From assembly GCA_964478735.1 (NCBI GenBank), contig CAYZJB010000001.1, forward strand, positions 1-64,000: a DNA stretch of 64,000 nt, given 5' to 3'. The position numbers and the translations under genes are program-made. Below are positions 53,833-62,604 of this stretch, piece after piece. Source of the DNA: CAYZJB01 sp964478735 (GTDB lineage: Bacteria > CLD3 > SB21). Every line of letters starts with the position of its first letter. Positions within the stretch are counted from its first letter, which is position 1. Under the pieces are notes generated by a model. It saw nothing but the letters and a program-made list of their open reading frames with translations. It made no database searches and was not told where the DNA came from.

Positions 53833-55067
53833 ATTCGTCCTCATTTCTCATTCGACGCAAAGGTGAGATTTCCTTTTTCTCGGCCGTCACCGGCCTCGTC
53901 GTTGTCGCGGCGTGTCAACGGCTCTTTCCTGAATTCGTTCCTCTCCTCATGATCGTTTTCCAGCACGGATTCGAAGCGGCCACGGTCGGTGGAGCGGCGG
54001 ACTGGCTGGCGGTCAAAATGATTTTTGATGAAATCAAAATCGGCGGGATCCGGATCGTGCCGGCCTCGGGGATCATTCCGCGAAAACAAAAAATCATCGC
54101 ACGGGGTGCGGGCGAACTCGTGGCGCGGGAATGGCTGTCGGCCGAAAGCGTCGCACGAGCGCTGCGCGAATTCGATTTTGCGGCATCGCTCGCCGAGTAC
54201 GTGGCACAACGGCCGGACATCATCGACCGACAGATCGACCGCTTGCTTCGCACAAGTGCAGACTGGTTAAACGATCCGGAAAATGCGAATCGATTATCTG
54301 ATTGGCTCGCATCGAAGGCGCAGAACTTCCGCCTCTCCGGGTTCCTTGCAAAAGTGATCGATCGTGATCATCTCGCGTCTGCCGTTCACGATCTCGTACC
54401 GCCCGTCACGGAGGCGTTGCGGGAAGGCCTGTCGAGTCCGGAAGTTTATCGGATTGTTTTGCAGAAAATGCAGGAGGAACAGAAGGGTTTTTTTCGCCAG
54501 CTTTTTTTCGATCCTGAGGAAGCGGCGGAAAAGGCCCTTCTCAAAGGAATGGAGTTTTTACGCGAACTACAGGAGCGAGAAGACCATCCCGTACGGCTTC
54601 GCCTGATCGAGGCGGCACAGCAATGGCTGGGCGCCGTACAACGGGAGCCGGAGACGCCGACCCGGCTGGATGAAGCGGTTCAGGAACTGATCGGTGATTC
54701 CGATCGGTTTTCACGATCTATCGTTTCGACCATTCGCGAATCGATCGAGGGACAGGAACGAAACCCGGCGAGCGGCCTGCGGCAGTGGCTGAAACAGATG
54801 GCGAACGATGCGATCGACAAGCTACGTTCCGAATGGAGCACGGCATTCAACGATCGTATACGTGCGTTGATCGGCGACGTGATGGCACGGCATCACGATC
54901 GTATTGCCGCTATCGTCGAGGATAATTTAAACCGATTATCCCCGGAACAGATTAAGACGCAGTTCAAACAGCGCACGTACGACGATATGCAGTGGATTCG
55001 TGTCAACGGAGCCGTTGCGGGATTCGTGATTGGTATAGTGCTCGGATTGGTCCGAATATTTCTATGA
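53808..55067 (+). CDS. DUF445 membrane protein
   Basis: About 419 residues. Hydrophobic segments lie near 25-55 and at the C-terminus (WIRVNGAVAGFVIGIVLGLV), with the DUF445 signature between: GGAADWLAVKMIFDEIKIGG and VPASGIIPRKQKIIARGAGE. The long central part is helical and charged, typical of the family (YheB-like). Function unknown. The start is GTG at 53808 inside tmk; no better start is seen. Confidence 0.82.
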   Translation: MAPPAASVNSSSFLIRRKGEISFFSAVTGLVVVAACQRLFPEFVPLLMIVFQHGFEAATVGGAADWLAVKMIFDEIKIGGIRIVPASGIIPRKQKIIARGAGELVAREWLSAESVARALREFDFAASLAEYVAQRPDIIDRQIDRLLRTSADWLNDPENANRLSDWLASKAQNFRLSGFLAKVIDRDHLASAVHDLVPPVTEALREGLSSPEVYRIVLQKMQEEQKGFFRQLFFDPEEAAEKALLKGMEFLRELQEREDHPVRLRLIEAAQQWLGAVQREPETPTRLDEAVQELIGDSDRFSRSIVSTIRESIEGQERNPASGLRQWLKQMANDAIDKLRSEWSTAFNDRIRALIGDVMARHHDRIAAIVEDNLNRLSPEQIKTQFKQRTYDDMQWIRVNGAVAGFVIGIVLGLVRIFL

Positions 55068-55099
55068 CGGGATGGTTACGAGAAGATGGCCACCCATAA

Positions 55100-55916
55100 A
55101 AGGGATTAACCGACAACCGTCTTGACGGTTATCGAATCCCTCAGCGGGGGTTCACGAATCCCTTGTCCTATAGCACGACGTATTTTTGGTTTGCAGCTGC
55201 CACGGATGGTATCGATACAACCTTCAGCGATGCGTGGCGTTTTACTGCGATTCCGCCACCCATCATTACGCTTTTTTCCGAATCCTTTGAAATCAATTCG
55301 GTTTTGGGGCGGCGTCTGGACAGCATCCGATTTTAATTCGACCTCCGGTCTCGACTACTGGGGCGACCAGTCCACAGGAAACGGAGCACGCGTGCACGGT
55401 GGAAGTTGGAGCGCTTATTATGCGGACAACAGCGACGTATCCGGACAACTGGACGACAACGATATGCTCGCTGCGATGGGTCCAACGAACGTGATCAACA
55501 CGTCCGGATATACGAACATCCAGCTCAAATACTGGCTGTCCTACGATACTGAACCCGGGTTGGACGTGCTTAACGTTCAATACTGGAACGGTTCACAATA
55601 TGTAATCGTGACCGGTTCGACCAAAAGCGGATTTGGAAATTGGACGGAGTATACGATCAATTTCACAGGCGGCACGTCGCTCGACGTTATATTCGTTTTT
55701 GAAACGGATGGAAGTGTTGTAGACGAAGGTGCCTATGTTGATGACATCACTGTCACGGGCATGCCGACGTCGGTCAACCCGGCGGCGCTCGGAGAGAACG
55801 AGATGTACGTCGAACTCACAAATTTTTCCTCACGCGTCGGTTATGCGCCGCCCGCGAGGATCGATCGGTCAAACCTATTGCAAAAAAAGAAACCCGCCAA
55901 AAAATTACTTTACTAA
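55100..55916 (+). pseudogene. Frameshifted fragment of a secreted FN3 / adhesion-type protein
   Basis: One frame (open from 55100) reads NPLSYSTTYFWFAAATDG and SDAWRFTAIP, an FN3-like C-terminal half, then LFSESFE. A one-base shift near 55310 continues as FWGGVWTASDFNSTSGLDYW with a MAM/InhA-like beta domain (NIQLKYWLSYDTEPGLDVLN; VDEGAYVDDITV). There is no start codon or signal peptide and the N-terminus is lost. The remaining C-terminal ~40 residues look unrelated to the domain. It is the remains of a larger extracellular protein. Confidence 0.75.
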
Positions 55917-55999
55917 AATTACTTTACATCTTGACTTTCGGAGGCGCAGCAGAGTAACTTCCTGTGTCCATTCCCATCAATTTTAGGAGGAGAACCATC

Positions 56000-57100
56000 A
56001 TGCGAGGATTATTTTTGCTGGTTGGACTGACGATAGTCCCGGCGTCGTTTGCACAGATTCGGAATGTTGACATAACGGGCGCGGGTGCTCGCGCCGAAGG
56101 CATGGGCGGTGCATTCATCGGTGTGGCGGATGATGCCACGTCGATTGTGTGGAATCCGGCCGGATTAACGTCGCTGGAACGGCCGGAGGCTTCTCTTGTC
56201 GGTCGTCAGGTTTTCGATAATTATGACTTCGGCAGTTTTGGCGACGATAACAGCAAACATTTCATCCTCAATTTTGCGAGTTTTGCATATCCCATCAATG
56301 TTGGCGAACGGAGGCTCACCTTCGCTCTGGCGTTCCAGAACCAAATCGACCTGTATCAGTTTTCCAACCAGGGTGGACAGATTGACGAGCAGACCGGCGG
56401 CGTTAATACGATTTCGCCGGGCGTCGGATTTCAGGTCAATAAGATGTTTTCCGTTGGCGCCGTGGCCAACATCTGGACGGGTAGCAGCGAGTACCGGGAC
56501 CCAAGCGACGACGGCTATGACGACGATTGGTCTGGGTTTAATTTTCAGTTGGGAGGGCTTGCGGATTTTTCTGCGATGAATGAACGATTTCCAATGAAAA
56601 TAGGTGTTTCTTATCGATCCGGTTTTGACCTGAAGGATAAGTTTGAACTGACCACCGGGGGCGATGGGGAGTGGACGTGGCATATACCCTGGATGTTGGG
56701 AGTAGGGGCGTCGTACCGTTTTGGAGAAAACCTGACGGCAGCTGTTGATTATGAAACCCGAGCCTTCAAGGATGCAAAGATCATAGATAAAGACACGGAT
56801 GTCACGTTATCTACACTGAGTGATTATAATGTGAATTTGATTCGCCTAGGCATGGAGTATCTCATCGTAACCGATGCCTTCGTGATACCGGTGCGCGCAG
56901 GATTCAAAACCGGCGGTACCATTTTTTCAGAATTCATCAGCGGCGATCAGGTTCGTGTGACGGGATTTACGGTGGGGACCGGTTATATTCATCCTCGCTT
57001 CGCCATTGATATTGCGATTAATATCGATAGGTCGAAAGACCCGACAATCGTCAAATATTCACAAACCCGTATTAGCACTTCGACGATCGTATATTTCTGA
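56000..57100 (+). CDS. PorV/FadL-like outer membrane barrel protein
   Basis: A 366-residue outer membrane protein. A strong AGGAGGA (55985-55991) precedes the ATG at 56000, and the signal peptide is MRGLFLLVGLTIVPASFAQ. The first strand and plug carry the GAGARAEGMGGAFIGVADDA and WNPAGLTSLERPEASL pattern of PorV/OmpP1-FadL proteins; the C-terminus ends in an aromatic strand (STSTIVYF). PorV acts in type IX secretion, while FadL relatives carry hydrophobic molecules; which applies here is not clear. The stop is two bases before an intron fragment. Confidence 0.82.
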   Translation: MRGLFLLVGLTIVPASFAQIRNVDITGAGARAEGMGGAFIGVADDATSIVWNPAGLTSLERPEASLVGRQVFDNYDFGSFGDDNSKHFILNFASFAYPINVGERRLTFALAFQNQIDLYQFSNQGGQIDEQTGGVNTISPGVGFQVNKMFSVGAVANIWTGSSEYRDPSDDGYDDDWSGFNFQLGGLADFSAMNERFPMKIGVSYRSGFDLKDKFELTTGGDGEWTWHIPWMLGVGASYRFGENLTAAVDYETRAFKDAKIIDKDTDVTLSTLSDYNVNLIRLGMEYLIVTDAFVIPVRAGFKTGGTIFSEFISGDQVRVTGFTVGTGYIHPRFAIDIAINIDRSKDPTIVKYSQTRISTSTIVYF

Positions 57101-57102
57101 CC

Positions 57103-57228
57103 GTGCGCCCGGCAGGGCGCACTCACTTGGGAGTGAAACTCTCCTACGCACCTGACAGGAGGAAGCGTTAGCCGGACGGCAAGGGTGTCCACCGTGAGGT
57201 GGAATCTGAAGGAAGCCGCAGGCAAAAC
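57103..57228 (+). mobile_element. 5' fragment of a second group II intron
   Basis: The first 34 bases match the 43717 intron exactly (GTGCGCCCGGCAGGGCGCAC and on to GGGAGTGA). It continues further into domain I than the other copy: GGCAAGGGTGTCCACCGTGA, then GGTGGAATCTGAAGGAAGCC and AGGCAAAAC, all characteristic of group IIC domain I. The similarity stops near 57228, where CHAT-coding sequence begins. There is no domain V or 3' end, so it cannot splice. Confidence 0.85.
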
Positions 57229-57901
57229 ACTGGCGCTGCTTGCCATGGCTCCGGTTTTTTCCGATTCCATTCAACGTGTCGTCATTCGGGATATGGAAAC
57301 CGAAGAAACCGATTCGGCCCGGCGCGGCGCCGGGCGCCTGTCGTCGCTTCCTTTTTCACGGTTGGAGGTCGAGGCAATCGCCGGACTCTTTAGACAGCGG
57401 GGGTATCGCCGCACGGTATTTATCTCCACATCGGCGGCCAAATCAAACTTCTTGGCTTCCTGTAGGGATGCTCGAATCATACACATCGCGACACACGGAT
57501 TTTTGAACGGTAAAAACATCAAATTGAGCGGTAATGTCTTTGCCTTGGACTCAGATTCATCCGACCCGGTGCTGTATGTTCCGGAAATCTACAACCTGAA
57601 AATGGATGCGGACCTAGTCACGCTCAGCGCGTGTAAGACGGGACTTGGAGACGTCGTAAGGGGAGAAGGGATCATCGGTTTAACCCGTGCATTGACGTAC
57701 GCCGGTGCGCAACGGACGCTGGTTTCATTGTGGCCGGTTGCCGACCGCGCCACGTCGGACCTGATGACGAACTTCTACATGTTCCTGCTGGTTGGCGCGT
57801 CCTACGCCGAGGCGCTCCGGCTGGCAAAATTGGAATTAATCCGTATGCGTCATTACGCTTTTCCGGGAGATTGGGCCTCTTTCATTCTGATCGACTCTTA
57901 A
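57185..57901 (+). pseudogene. N-terminally truncated CHAT-domain protein, chimeric with intron sequence
   Basis: The ORF is open for 238 residues but the first ~14 are translated from the intron fragment. From about residue 60 it is a CHAT (caspase-like) domain: SRLEVEAIAGLF, catalytic His104 in RIIHIATHGFLNG and Cys150 in LVTLSACKTGLGDVVRGEGI, then GAQRTLVSLWPVAD. Normal CHAT proteins carry long TPR arms before this domain, which are gone. Catalytic residues persist, so a free protease-like domain could in principle be made from the GTG at 57185. The 3' end overlaps the convergent anti-sigma pseudogene by four bases. Confidence 0.85.
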
Positions 57902-58931
57902 CGGATCGTAAACCTACCTACCCTGGCAATCTCGCCATCGACTCTGGTAAACCAATAGTAAAGTCCCGGAGATAAACGAGCTGTGGTCTCCAGTGGAGGC
58001 GATTGCGATCCTCCGCGCCAGATTTCACGGTTCGTATTATCGACAAGGGAAATATCGACGGTAACCGGTCCTTCCGAAGTCCACTCGAAAGAAGCCGCTC
58101 GCTTTTCCTACTCGTACCGTTCCAAATTCTACCGGTAATCCCCGATAATGGCGATCCAAATAGGTTTCCAAAACCGGATTGGACTCGAACGCGAAGGTCC
58201 GTGAGGGCGCCGTTTTTTGGCGTTCTCGATCTTTTGGAACAATCGTTTCGTCAATCCGGGGTTCTTCTTTATCAGGAATGGCATTCGTCGTGTCGCTTTC
58301 GATCATGGACGGTTTCGACAATCGGGACCTCCGGCGAAGGTCGAGTGACCAGCCACAGTATTAACGCCGATCCCAGGACAAGAACGGCAGCCGCGGCAGA
58401 AACGCAGCGTGCGCGATAGAGACAGCGCTGCCGTTGGATGAGCAACGTTATAGCGTACCGCAATGCGTCCGGGAGCCGGCGATAATCCATTGGTTCCTGA
58501 CAACAGATACGGAACGTCACAGACGGCATGAGATAACCTTAGTCGGACGTCCGAATCTATTGATACGCTAATTTTCTGCAGTCCGGTCGGCAGGCGATAA
58601 AATTGTAGTCTGGATTGAAGCGTTTCTCCGCGCACGGTGCCTTCCGGGTTTTCAAACAGAACGACGCCTCCCTCGCTGGAAAATACCCTGCAATCGGCGA
58701 ATTGGGTTTCCCGGTCAAATTCGAGTTCATCGTCAAAAACCATGTCGTACAGTCGACGGCAGTCCTGACAACCGGCAAGGTGATCGTTACCGATTGCGTT
58801 TCCGTTGCCGAGAGTTCGTCGGCGAAAATGATATAGGCTGACAGAGACGACGGCGCAAAATGGTTGCCGCTCATCAGTTGCCGGCGAAGCTCGTCCAGGG
58901 GATTGGAAGTGGGGATGGGGTGATCGTTCAT
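57898..58931 (-). pseudogene. Zinc-finger anti-sigma-like gene with multiple frameshifts
   Basis: Minus-strand coding sequence continues through four changes of frame. It starts MNDHPIPTSNPLDELRRQL and ADELSATE, then GNDHLAGCQDCRRLYDMVFD (a zf-HC2-like HX3CX2C), then a transmembrane helix in AAAAVLVLGSALILWLV, then KDRERQK, and ends FEWTSEGPVTVDISLVDNTN to GRFTIR, stop at 57898. The order (zinc finger, membrane helix, extracytoplasmic domain) is that of membrane anti-sigma factors. It lies 43 bases downstream of an intact sigma factor gene. Confidence 0.75.
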
Positions 58932-58974
58932 GGCGTTCTCTTGGTCCTATAGTGCGGTGAGGTCTTCGATCCTT

Positions 58975-59538
58975 TCAACATATTTTTTGAATAATCAATT
59001 TTATATTAAGAAAAAGATCCAGCTTTCGGCGGATTCGATGAATGATTACATGCGTGCTGTTTTCCGTAAGTTTTAGTTTTTTTGCGATTTCGATGGGCCG
59101 GTCGCCGTCGATCAGATAGTTGAGAATTTTACGTTCCCTGACTTTCAACGTCTGTCGGAACAAAATGATCTGTCCCATCAGGTCTGTTTCCGCCAGTTGG
59201 TCTTCGGCCGACGACGGTTCTCGAGCCATTTGCTCAAAACGAGAGCCGTCGTTTTCTCCGGGGTTCGACGGTTCGGAGGCCAACATCTGGCGTCGATGAA
59301 TTTCTTTTTCCAGGATATGCCAGCACTGATAAGAGATGGCTCGAATGACGTAATGTTCAACGGATCCGTTGATGCGATCGGGCCGAATCTCGTTGACGCC
59401 GAGAAATATCTCATGGATAAGGGCATCCGGGTCTTCCAGGTCGGTGTTTCGAAAGCGATTGATATTTTTATGATGAAATGCCCGGATAAAGTGATGTCCG
59501 CGTGTTCCCGGAGCAAAAAATTCTTTGTAAAGGTCCAT
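58975..59538 (-). CDS. RNA polymerase sigma factor (sigma-70 family, ECF-like)
   Basis: A 187-residue sigma factor with region 2 (about 35-85; DPDALIHEIFLGVNEI, SVEHYVIRAISYQCWHILEKE) and region 4 (about 130-180; LKVRERKILNYLIDGDRPIE, IAKKLKLTENSTHVIIHRIR) and no region 3, as in ECF sigma factors. Its ATG abuts the exchanger stop (TGAATG), suggesting cotranscription. Its presumed membrane regulator downstream is broken, so it may be unrestrained or controlled otherwise. Confidence 0.88.
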   Translation of the reverse strand: MDLYKEFFAPGTRGHHFIRAFHHKNINRFRNTDLEDPDALIHEIFLGVNEIRPDRINGSVEHYVIRAISYQCWHILEKEIHRRQMLASEPSNPGENDGSRFEQMAREPSSAEDQLAETDLMGQIILFRQTLKVRERKILNYLIDGDRPIEIAKKLKLTENSTHVIIHRIRRKLDLFLNIKLIIQKIC

Positions 59539-60627
59539 TCAGGCGTGGATTTCCTTTCGTTGGTGCAAATAAAAACGAACGGCGGGAACGACGATGCCGA
59601 CGACCGTTAGAGGAAATACGACGTAGACCATGGCGTTCCGGTAGTGCGGCAGCACATCGTGCTCCGTCGCGTCAAAAATCAAAAACACCATATACGCGAC
59701 GTAGTAACCAAAGAACAACCATCCGTTCCATCTGGAGATCTCGAAGTTTGCAAAAAAAATGGGAAGACAGACGACCGCGACGGCTACCATGACCGGAATA
59801 TCGAAAGCGAGAGCGGCAGGGGAAATGCGGACCCCTTCGGGCGCAACGAGTCCGGTCAATCCGAGAACGGACAGAATATTAAATAAATTGCTGCCGACGA
59901 CGTTCCCCACGGCAATGTCGCGCTCGCCGCGAAACGCAGCCACGACGGAGGTCGCGACTTCAGGAAGCGACGTTCCGACGGCGACGATGGTCAATCCGAT
60001 GATCAATTCGCCGACCCCCAGCCATCGCGCAATGCCCACCGCACCGTCGACGATGCTTTGTGAACCGATAACCAGCATACCCAGCCCTCCGATCAACAGC
60101 ACGAAATCGAGCCATCGGCGAGGCGGCGGGCGAGGGCCGAATTCTTTTTCGTATTCTTCGACCACGGCAGCCGATTCTTTTCCGCCGAATCGAAGCAGAA
60201 ACAACGTATACGCACAAATACCGGCGAACAAAAGGCCCCCCTCAAAACGGCTGATGTTCAGATCGAGAGAAAAAAGGAGAAAAAGGACGGAAACTCCGAT
60301 CATCAGCGGTACGTCGAAACGAATGAGCTGGTGCTTGACTAGCAGCGGTGTTATCATGGCCGACAAGCCAAGAATAAGCAAAACATTGCAAATATTGCTA
60401 CCGACCACGTTACCGACCGCGAGATCGGACTTTCCGTCAACCGCTGCTCGAACGCTCACCGCCAGTTCCGGCGCGCTGGTGCCGAACGCCACGACTGTGA
60501 GGCCGATGATGAGCGACGATACGCCGAACGACGCCGCGAGGCGCACGGCCCCTCGTACCATAAACTCGGCGCCCGCGACGAGGACCGTAAGCCCGACCGC
60601 CATGTACAGTATATCCACCCAGGGCAT
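59539..60627 (-). CDS. Na+/Ca2+ exchanger (CaCA family), copy 2
   Basis: A 362-residue ten- to eleven-helix cation antiporter. Two alpha-repeats carry the ion-binding residues: FGTSAPELAVSV and AVGNVVGSNICNVLLILG, and GTSLPEVATSVVAAFRGERD and AVGNVVGSNLFNILSVLG. The ATG at 60627 (MPWVDILYM) is used; the longer frame lacks a membrane start. It is a paralogue of the gene just upstream and ends against the sigma factor start. Confidence 0.92.
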   Translation of the reverse strand: MPWVDILYMAVGLTVLVAGAEFMVRGAVRLAASFGVSSLIIGLTVVAFGTSAPELAVSVRAAVDGKSDLAVGNVVGSNICNVLLILGLSAMITPLLVKHQLIRFDVPLMIGVSVLFLLFSLDLNISRFEGGLLFAGICAYTLFLLRFGGKESAAVVEEYEKEFGPRPPPRRWLDFVLLIGGLGMLVIGSQSIVDGAVGIARWLGVGELIIGLTIVAVGTSLPEVATSVVAAFRGERDIAVGNVVGSNLFNILSVLGLTGLVAPEGVRISPAALAFDIPVMVAVAVVCLPIFFANFEISRWNGWLFFGYYVAYMVFLIFDATEHDVLPHYRNAMVYVVFPLTVVGIVVPAVRFYLHQRKEIHA

Positions 60628-60661
60628 GATGAAGTCTAAAGAAGAGCCTGAAAAAAGTAAA

Positions 60662-61738
60662 TTACTTTCGTGCCGGCCGCTGACGAATATAACGCACGGC
60701 CAGAACCAGGATCGTGACCGTTGTGATCGGAATGACAAATTCCAGCATGATAAGTTTGTATTCCGGAAGGGCGTCGTGATGCGTCGAATCGAGGATCAGA
60801 AAAGTCGTATAAGCAACGTAATAGAGCAGAAAAGTCCAGCCGTTCCATCGTGAAATCGTGTAATTCGTAAAAAAAATCGGCAGACAGGCCACGGCAATGG
60901 CAATCATGACCGGTATATCAAAAAGCATCGCCGCCGGGGCGACCGTGATGGGCTGGATCAGCGAGGACAGCCCAAGCACCGACAGAATGTTAAAAATATT
61001 GCTGCCGACGACGTTACCGACGGCGATATCGCGTTCTCCACGGATGGCGGCGACGACGGACGTTGCGACTTCCGGCAGCGACGTACCGCACGCGACGACG
61101 GTCAGTCCGATAATCAATTCACTGACTCCGAAATACCGCGCGAGAACCACCGCGCCGTCGACCAGCCAGTTCGACCCGATCACCAGCATGACCAGTCCGA
61201 TAAGCACTAAGGTCACGGCCTTCCAGGGCGCCTTGAGGGTCATTTGACCGAATTCTTTTTCGTATTCCGCTGCAACGGACGCCTGTTCTCGCCGGCTCTG
61301 TCGTACGAGAAAGGTCGTGTAGACAATGATGCCGGCAAAAAATAAACCGCCTTCCCACCGGTCCAGTACACCGTTTAATGCAAAAACGTAAACCAGAATC
61401 GAAATGACAATCATGATGGGAACGTCCAGCTTGATCAACTGCTGATTGACTCGTAGCGGAGTAATGGCGGCGGAAATTCCAAGAATGAAAAGTACATTGA
61501 AAATATTGCTGCCGACCACGTTTCCCAGCGCAATATCGGCTTTACCGGTTGCGGCGGAACTCACGCTGACGGCAAGTTCCGGGGCGCTGGTGCCGAACGC
61601 GACGACGGTGAGGCCGATAACGAGCGAGGACACGCCGGCCGCGGCGGCCAGTTGCGAGGCGCCGCGAACGAGCCATTCCGCCCCAGCGATCAGCAAGACG
61701 AGTCCAATAGCGAACAGAATGATCATTTGAACGTCCAT
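60662..61738 (-). CDS. Na+/Ca2+ exchanger (CaCA family), copy 1
   Basis: A 358-residue antiporter with the same two alpha-repeats as its tandem neighbour (FGTSAPELAVSVSSAATGKA; GTSLPEVATSVVAAIRGERD; VGSNIFNVLFILG and VGSNIFNILSVLG). Probable role is sodium-coupled Ca2+ (or K+-dependent Ca2+) export across the inner membrane. The cytoplasmic loop after helix 5 (YEKEFGQ) is shared with copy 2 (YEKEFGP), supporting recent duplication. A 34-base gap separates the copies. Confidence 0.92.
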   Translation of the reverse strand: MDVQMIILFAIGLVLLIAGAEWLVRGASQLAAAAGVSSLVIGLTVVAFGTSAPELAVSVSSAATGKADIALGNVVGSNIFNVLFILGISAAITPLRVNQQLIKLDVPIMIVISILVYVFALNGVLDRWEGGLFFAGIIVYTTFLVRQSRREQASVAAEYEKEFGQMTLKAPWKAVTLVLIGLVMLVIGSNWLVDGAVVLARYFGVSELIIGLTVVACGTSLPEVATSVVAAIRGERDIAVGNVVGSNIFNILSVLGLSSLIQPITVAPAAMLFDIPVMIAIAVACLPIFFTNYTISRWNGWTFLLYYVAYTTFLILDSTHHDALPEYKLIMLEFVIPITTVTILVLAVRYIRQRPARK

Positions 61739-61812
61739 AATGTTGTTATCGGGGTTAAAGGTGGAACGTCAAATAAGGCTCCGAGCGAATCCGCCCGCTG
61801 AAGTCATGGCGG

Positions 61813-62604
61813 TCATCGGGTTTCAGAGCAAAAACGGTCGCGCAGGTCGACGATGTACATCCCGAGTAAATTTCGGGCCTCGAGGCCAATTTCATCGAGC
61901 CGCAAATACGTGTCCGATTCGAAGAATTCCCCGTCACGCAGGACCATGAGAAAATCGATGCAACGGTTGCTGTAATGCAGAGCGCGTTTACACATGGCGA
62001 TGTTGCCTCCGAGCGTGAACGGATGATATCCCATCACATGGGCGCCCGCAACTTTACTGTATGCGGTGCACGCATGCGTGAGCAAATTTTGCAGGTCCGT
62101 CGACTGCATGCGCGACTCCGGGACGGTACCCGCCCATGCCTTGAGCTGAAAATAAAAATCGCGGGCGAACCGGTACGCCTGAATCTGATAAAGAGAATTT
62201 TCTTTGGCATCGAAAAACGTCTGGAAGCCGCCGATCGGCGAACCCATCAGGGAAAGCTCGGAGCGTACATATTCGCGAAAATGTTCTTCATCTCGAGGTG
62301 ATTTGTATACCTGGCGGTATCCTTCGCGAACGTAGTAGAGCGCGACGGCCTCTTCGACCATGCGGTCCCGGTCGGAATGGTTCCAGTATTTTTCGTAGTA
62401 CGAGATGACCGGCTGGCTGTCCCGATCCATTTGCTGGAAGAATAATTCCCATTCAAATTCGTCCCAGACGTGTTTCCGGGACGTTTGAGCATGCAATTCG
62501 CGCTCCCACTGCGTCCGCATTTCCAGGTGCGCTTTCATCCACGGTTCGTCTTTGTCGTCATCGGGTTCGTCGTCCCATCGACGGTCGCCGTCACGGAGCG
62601 GCAT
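61813..62604 (-). CDS. Conserved-looking soluble protein of unknown function
   Basis: A 263-residue protein with no signal or membrane segment. The N-terminal 30 residues are acidic (DDEPDDDKDEPW); the rest is helical and rich in Trp, Tyr, Phe and Arg (EEAVALYYVREGYRQVYKSP; FRFAR-like segments; SNRCIDFLMVLRDGEFF). Codon-like composition agrees with neighbours. It overlaps the NUDIX gene by 14 bases. I do not recognise a family. Confidence 0.8.
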   Translation of the reverse strand: MPLRDGDRRWDDEPDDDKDEPWMKAHLEMRTQWERELHAQTSRKHVWDEFEWELFFQQMDRDSQPVISYYEKYWNHSDRDRMVEEAVALYYVREGYRQVYKSPRDEEHFREYVRSELSLMGSPIGGFQTFFDAKENSLYQIQAYRFARDFYFQLKAWAGTVPESRMQSTDLQNLLTHACTAYSKVAGAHVMGYHPFTLGGNIAMCKRALHYSNRCIDFLMVLRDGEFFESDTYLRLDEIGLEARNLLGMYIVDLRDRFCSETR

